Shown here: positions 59,477 through 64,000 of the stretch, one piece after another
Layout of the letters: each line of letters begins with the position of its first letter
Numbering within the stretch: the stretch's first letter is position 1
Assembly: GCA_000697665.1 (NCBI GenBank)
Contig: KL197709.1
Coordinates: 93,191-157,190 of the forward strand
Source: Jaapia argillacea MUCL 33604
Taxonomy: Eukaryota; Basidiomycota; Agaricomycetes; Jaapiales; Jaapiaceae
Reading direction: 5' to 3'
Length of the DNA: 64,000 bases
Notes under the pieces: generated by a model
What the model saw: the letters and a program-made list of their open reading frames with translations, nothing else
Told to the model about the DNA's origin: nothing
Databases searched by the model: none
Translations under genes and position numbers: made by a program

Positions 59477-59566
59477 CTCCGATACGGGGAATCGAACCCC
59501 GAGCTGCCGCGACCATTGGGATATCCCCATGAAAGGCGGCAATGTTAGCCGTTACACCATATCGGA
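59477..59566 (-). tRNA. tRNA-Glu (UUC) with intron, copy 2
   Basis: On the minus strand this is the same gene as 57249-57338 except for three or so changes inside the 18-base intron (TGGGGATATCCCAATGGT). The mature sequences are identical by eye. The two copies form an inverted pair about 2.1 kb apart, around protein A'. Confidence 0.93.
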
Positions 59567-59577
59567 TTGTGAAGGCG

Positions 59578-60224
59578 TCAACTTAGGGCCAACATCACAG
59601 TGTACGTTTCAGATTCCAAATCGGTCAGAGAAAGGTGGAGACTCAAAAGTAACGGTCTTACCAAGAGATCCGAGATTTGGCGAACTAGAGGGGACCGACC
59701 GAGATTCGTCAGAAGCGATTCGATCATTTCCCCAAGAATAATAGACATACCAAGAGTCTCTGTGGCCAAATGTTCAACGAGGGTACTCAAAACACCGCTG
59801 TCCTCCTTATTAACTTCAAACGAGAGCTCAAAGGGTCGTTACTCATTCTCTACCCGCTCCATCAAACATCGAGCAAGCTTGGAACCAACTGCTCCTCTAA
59901 TGCGTTGCCCTCGACATACCCATAACCAATCCTCTTGAGCTTAAGAGCCTCGAGCGTGGGACAGAAGATATCCGAGTCGCTGCCCGCACTTCCCTTGTTC
60001 TGTGAGATCTCCGCAAGGTAGTGCAGAGAACACCGACATCGCCCTCCAGAAGATTCAAGGTCTGTAGACCATTCCATCGGAGGAACCAGACACCGAAAGC
60101 ACCTTTGGGAGGAATTGTCGAGAATGAGGTGCGGCGGGAGGGCCGTCTCGAAAACCGATTGAAAACTCAGGAAGCAGCCAGTAGGGAAAGGTTCAGAATT
60201 GACATGTAGAGACGTTTGCCACAT
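59578..60224 (-). pseudogene. Possible F-box/leucine-rich remnant
   Basis: The minus strand holds a 120-codon frame with 'CPTLEALKLKRIGYGYVEG', then, after stops and a frame change, 'LVEHLATETLGMSIIL' and 'LVRPLLLSLHLSLTDLE'. These look like the leucine-rich part of the local F-box proteins. I could not find an F-box or a continuous reading frame, so I read it as a fragment of a sixth F-box gene. It could also be chance similarity. Confidence 0.35.
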
Positions 60225-60622
60225 GCGAAATGAAGTTCGACATCACACTTCGCACGGAACTCGTCGAACATATTCGCCAAATCGAGTCAAACGCGAATCT
60301 AGAGGAAGAAGGATGTCCTAAAAGTACTCTAGAGTGTACAGCAGCGCCAGCAAGGTTGATACTTGATGTCAATGGTGCGAGAAGATGCGAAAGCGTACGA
60401 GATGTTGGAGTGATGGTGGAATATTAATATGGGGGCGTCAAGGCTTGGAGACAAGGCAAGTTGGCTAGTCGAGGTGATCGAACTTGTGGGTTCGCGTCGC
60501 CGTTTGGAGGAAGGATGGAACCTGCACTGGTGAGCTGGAGGAGCCACCTTGGACGTGGTTCAACGATACAAGAGTGTCGTGACAGCGACATCACAGGAGT
60601 CACACACCCATCATCGACGACC
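60225..60622. other. Intergenic, promoter of Tma22 gene
   Basis: About 400 bases with only short open frames and no motif that I recognise. It should hold the promoter of the following gene. Confidence 0.4.
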
Positions 60623-61815
60623 ATGTCCTCTGAACAGCCCGAAGCAGGCCCGCAACCCATCGCGCCCGTATCTGTTCTCTACTGTGCAGGTTTGTGACCG
60701 CATTCTTCATACTCAATCTCTGGCGAAATCTGACCCCACGATTTCTTTGATCTTCCTGCTTTACTCGCCATCCGCTTCCAATCTCATCGGGGACGACCAG
60801 TTTGCACGTTCCCCGTCGAATTCTGCGAGTTTGGATCGAGTATTACGAGATGTAGAGAATGGTTGAAGGCTGAACATGAAGAATTGTTTGATAAGTACTA
60901 TTCTGAAGGTACGTATCCAATTCTCCTGGTGCATCATTCCGCCCTCGCTGATCTACCCTTCTCGTTTCCCGATCGTCTCACCTGACTGTCCCATTTCCAT
61001 TTCTTCATCGCTGATCGTCCACCTTACTTTATAAAATCGACGTCCATTTGAATCATGCGCCGTATCATCATCATCATCTCAAGACGCATTGCAAGCGAAA
61101 CTAGGCACAATGTCCCTCGAAGCCCAATCCAAACTCGAGAAAGATGTTGCAAAGAAAGAAGCCAAAGCTGAAGCAAAGGCAGATGCGAAGTTGAAGAAGA
61201 AGATGGTGAGGTTTTATTTCCCTCCTGTTAGGATTACCTTTTCTTTTATCGTATCTTGCTAATGTGTCTCTCGTATTGCGACTTTGACTGGCCCACATCT
61301 GTGTATGAATAGGCATCACAAGTACGTCCAACTCCCTATATTCTCCATCGTTTCGAAGACTCAACGTTCCACTCACCCCGTCGATGATCGTAGGTGACGA
61401 TCAAGCGCATACAACGACAAAAGAATAAATATGTCACTGCCATACACGGCCTCGAAGCATTCGGTACGTCCTCCCCCCTATCCTCCCGCACCCTGTCTTT
61501 CGTTTTGTTCTCCTGACCAACCACACCTCAGATATCGACCTGAAAGCAGCAGCCAAACTCTTTGCTCAACGATTCGCCACCGGGTCATCAGTGACGAAAA
61601 ACTTACAGGGCCAAGATGAGGTCGTCGTACAAGGTATATCTCATCACCTCTCCTCTTGTCTTCGCTCCCTGATTACATCACTTGCAGGCGACGTGTCAGA
61701 CGAAGTCCTCGACATGCTAGTCAAACCCGAAGGCAAAGCGGTTGGGATATTGAAAGGTATTCCAGAGAATAATGTGGAATGTATTGAGGAGAAGAAGAAG
61801 AAAGCTGCGCAGTAG
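60623..61815 (+). CDS. TMA22: Translation machinery-associated protein 22 (DENR family)
   Basis: Works with Tma20/MCT-1 on 40S subunits in recycling and re-initiation after short upstream frames. 201 residues in seven exons; introns 60690-60800, 60909-61083, 61206-61312, 61322-61393, 61464-61531 and 61634-61687. N-terminal zinc-binding part: 'VLYCAVCTFPVEFCEFG', then 'CREWLKAEHEELFDKYY'. A lysine-rich helix follows, then the SUI1 domain ('VTIKRIQRQKNKYVTAIHGL', 'LFAQRFATGSSV', 'EVVVQGDVSDEVLDML'). One coding exon is only nine bases (61313-61321, encoding Ala-Ser-Gln). Length and domains agree with the family (yeast about 198). Confidence 0.93.
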
Positions 61816-62199
61816 ACCTTGGTCATTGCTTCTATTGGCCCTCGTTGTACCACTTTACATCGTGTGGGGGGTGTAGGGGAGGTGAGCACCTTGACCACTG
61901 TACGCATCTTGGAGCTGACGTGATGGTTAGAAGTTGGGGTTATGACTGTACGATTCCGAGAAGCCGACCTTGATTTGTAGCTTTCCGCTTGATAAGGATT
62001 ATCACGTCCCACCTTTTTCACGTATCCAGGGATCGACAACTCCCTATTCACCTCCCTTCCCTATTCCCAAGGGACGCAATAAGTCGATGTGAAGGTTCAT
62101 TTCCTTCGTTAACATGTGGAGTTGAGTTGGTTATGCGGCCAACATCCGTTGTTGTCCTTTTTTCATTTTCTGGCCTGAGTCTGACGCGGACATTGACAA
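61816..62199. other. Intergenic, nothing recognised
   Basis: About 380 bases after the Tma22 stop codon, before the right-arm duplicated block begins. Its 3' untranslated region is expected. Confidence 0.4.
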
Positions 62200-62529
62200 T
62201 TGGGAGTCAGTCGCTTGCATGCCGGCGATTGGATGGGAAACCACTCAAAAAAATGTGCAATCGTCGTGTTCGAGAAAGAAATGGGAAGACAAGACGATGG
62301 CGCATGGGCTCGCAAGCGATCTGGTGAATTTGGGATCTCCGTGGATGGGAAAAGTGGAAACGACATTGAGATACTCGACTTTTCCAGAAGGATATCGTGA
62401 TGAGAGGAAATACTCAACTGCCTGAGGAGACCGAAGAGTCGCTTACGGAAGTATAAAAGGAGGACTGTCCTGCGTTACTTCAGTGACTTGCACACGCACG
62501 GTTACATAAAGTTTGTGACGTACATTCCT

Positions 62530-63526
62530 TCCTCACCATGGCTCCCGGAAATTTACCACTCAATAGACTCGCGCAGCCGCATTCGAACTGAAGCATTCTG
62601 CCACCTCATTACAGCCTCTCCTCGTCTTGGACCATTTGCACGCACACCGAAACCCGCCAACAATGACCGACAGTCTCGAATCCTGCTTCCGCCAAGTTTT
62701 GGTCGGTTGTAGCAGAGGACTTGAAACCGTTACTCGAAGTCCTGGGATCCACGATGGGTTCGACAACCCCAACGCTTGAGTTTTACATGGTTATTCTTTT
62801 GTAGACAAGGAACCGGCCTGCGACTTTGCGTTGGAAGATTCTTTTGCGGAGTTTCTTCATATTCAATCGAGTATCACCACCCTCCATTGGCGTGACCCGC
62901 ATCTACCATGGATCACCGTACCTGTCCTTCACACCCTCCTCTCAGACGCCCTCCCTAACCTTCGAGCCCTACAGACCGATTCTGTCGACATGGCAAGTAA
63001 GCTCGTACCAGGTCACCCGATAACACACTTATGGGTGACGAATGATCCCGTAGGGGTCATTCAAAGCTTCACCCCCCCCCCCCCCCCCCCCCCTCGCTTC
63101 GTTATCCACGGGGCCATTGAAGTCACTTTGCATGGCATTCCCGTTCCAACAGGAGTGGGTTTCGGAGAGTTTGATGGCTCTTGCTCAGCACACACCCGAG
63201 CTTCGTACGTTAGGGTTTCTGAGGCCTTCACGCACAAGGTACGCTTGATCAATATCCCTCAATTCGAACATTCCTAAGTCGCAAAATCTGACGACCACGA
63301 CTTGATTCTCGCCATCTCGAAGTTCAAGCATCTCCATACACTCGTCCTTTGGAATGTCATCACGCCAGATACCCTTAGGGCTCTCGAAGCCGCAGGTCCG
63401 GCGCTCCGCGCCGTCGCCTGTCTTTATTACTCCTACTCCTCAGAGTATATCTACATCTCGCTACATCCGTCGGGGATTCCTAGGGTTCTACACGATGCAA
63501 ATGCATCTCTATGGAAGGATATTTAA
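62530..63526 (+). pseudogene. F-box protein 2', broken inverted copy
   Basis: Inverted paralogue of F-box 2 (26,221-27,331). The F-box itself is deleted: the copy begins at 'PEIYHSIDSRSRIRTEAFCH'. Frames change near 62.65-62.8 kb, a TAG lies near 62.81 kb, and the block 'EDSFAEFLHIQSSITTLHW' to 'HPITHLWVTNDPVGVIQSFT' then follows. The next part is disrupted by a run of 22 C (63072-63093) that has replaced six C in the left copy. The last part 'FKHLHTLVLWNVITPDTL' to 'NASLWKDI' is intact after an intron. It cannot encode a working protein. Confidence 0.85.
63072..63093 (+). repeat. Homopolymer run of 22 C
   Basis: Uninterrupted run of 22 C inside the F-box 2' remnant. The corresponding place in the intact left gene has six C. 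Confidence 0.9.
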
Positions 63527-63907
63527 ACTCGGATCGGTCATTGAGGCTGTTGGAGAGCGTGAGAAGTTTACGGTCGAGGTCAGAGCTCATCGTTTTCTGG
63601 CGACTTCCCTGTATTCATGCTCATTTAGCCGCGTCATCTAAATTATACTTGGCATCGTCGAATGTTTCTTTCTAGCATGTTTCGAGACAATGCATCTTGC
63701 TCGACCTCCTCCCCTCGATTCGTGGCCTACAAAGCAATTATACAAGTTTCTCCGTAATGTCACAACAGCAAACCTTCGAGATATCATACAACGCCTGAAC
63801 AATCAATGAGCAACGAAACCGCCTATCCGTTACGACAATCTCATCCGGAATGTTCCAACGTCAAACGATGACAAGTGGGCTTTGCATCCAATGGTGATCC
63901 CTCAATC

Positions 63908-64000
63908 CTACCACGGATAGGCATCGTCAAATGATTCATCCGAATAGTAGTCCATATCCACTTCCTCAAATGGTCCATCTCCATCTGGCTTTGCAATATT
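63908..64000 (-). CDS. F-box-like protein 1', C-terminal part only
   Basis: Inverted copy of the 3' end of F-box 1 (24,324-25,817), cut by the window edge. The visible 30 codons read 'DGDGPFEEVDMDYYSDESFD' and 'DAYPW', then TAG, where the left copy continues with Lys-Asp before TGA. The stop comes two codons early, which is unlikely to matter. Whether the rest of the gene is intact cannot be seen. Confidence 0.75.
   Translation of the reverse strand, partial: NIAKPDGDGPFEEVDMDYYSDESFDDAYPW

Larger units (their letters stand above)
62200..64000. repeat. Right copy of the outer inverted duplication
   Basis: Reverse complement of about 25.73-27.7 kb, continuing past the window end. It includes the 5' region and TATA box (62452-62458) of F-box 2', its remnant, the spacer, and the 3' end of F-box 1'. 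Identity looks like roughly 80-90 percent by eye in the best parts, with small insertions and deletions. Confidence 0.85.

Noticed and set aside
1-64000. CRISPR arrays, prokaryotic operons or phage genes
   Set aside because: No regularly spaced repeats; gene structure with many spliceosomal introns shows a eukaryotic nuclear genome.

Overview
The window looks like nuclear DNA of a filamentous basidiomycete, most likely an Agaricomycete. Almost every gene is cut by short GT-AG introns of about 50-65 bases. The gene set is typical of that group: many divergent F-box proteins, a kinase-like family with an 'NFDWAG' core, a Mtf2-like mitochondrial protein and large RhoGAP proteins. Exon models below were built by hand. 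Each model listed as an intact CDS gives a total coding length divisible by three, except the partial copy at the right edge.

Left part (1-24 kb). 1-1,893 has no gene I can support. A RhoGAP/coiled-coil protein (minus, 1,894-4,433) and an ARB1-type ABC-F ATPase (plus, 5,076-7,510) are divergent. After 2 kb without genes comes a two-finger C2H2 regulator of Nrg1 type (minus, 9,490-11,226). It is followed by about 6 kb with no convincing gene, then a kinase-like pseudogene (about 17.3-19.06 kb), ribosomal protein uL1/L10a (minus, 19,538-20,502) and a secreted phospholipase B (plus, 21,849-23,936).

Right part (24-64 kb). This is the most interesting structure. Six gene families occur twice, in mirror order and mirror orientation. 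Left arm: F-box 1 (+), F-box 2 (-), presequence-like protein A (-), F-box 3 (-), metallophosphoesterase (+, dead), histidine phosphatase (+). Right arm: histidine phosphatase (-), metallophosphoesterase (-, intact), F-box 4 (+), protein A' (+), F-box 2' (+, dead), F-box 1' (-, cut by the window edge). The axis lies near 42.1 kb, inside a WW-MyTH4-RhoGAP gene. The outer ends are still clearly alignable at DNA level; the inner genes are recognisable mostly as proteins. Single-copy genes sit between the pairs. On the left these are an amidase and a Mtf2-like protein. On the right they are a SPATA20/YyaL-type thioredoxin-fold protein, an Fe/Mn superoxide dismutase, a fifth F-box gene, a small cupin, two tRNA-Glu genes and Tma22/DENR.

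A short inverted-repeat transposon flanked by TA is present twice (31.2 and 56.5 kb), in direct orientation and at non-matching places, so it was not copied with the arms. Most genes here are housekeeping or regulatory and do not form one pathway. The F-box proteins are predicted substrate adaptors of SCF ubiquitin ligases. The two RhoGAPs act on Rho-family GTPases. uL1, ARB1 and Tma22 serve ribosome biogenesis or translation. SOD and the thioredoxin-fold protein share a 322-base divergent promoter.
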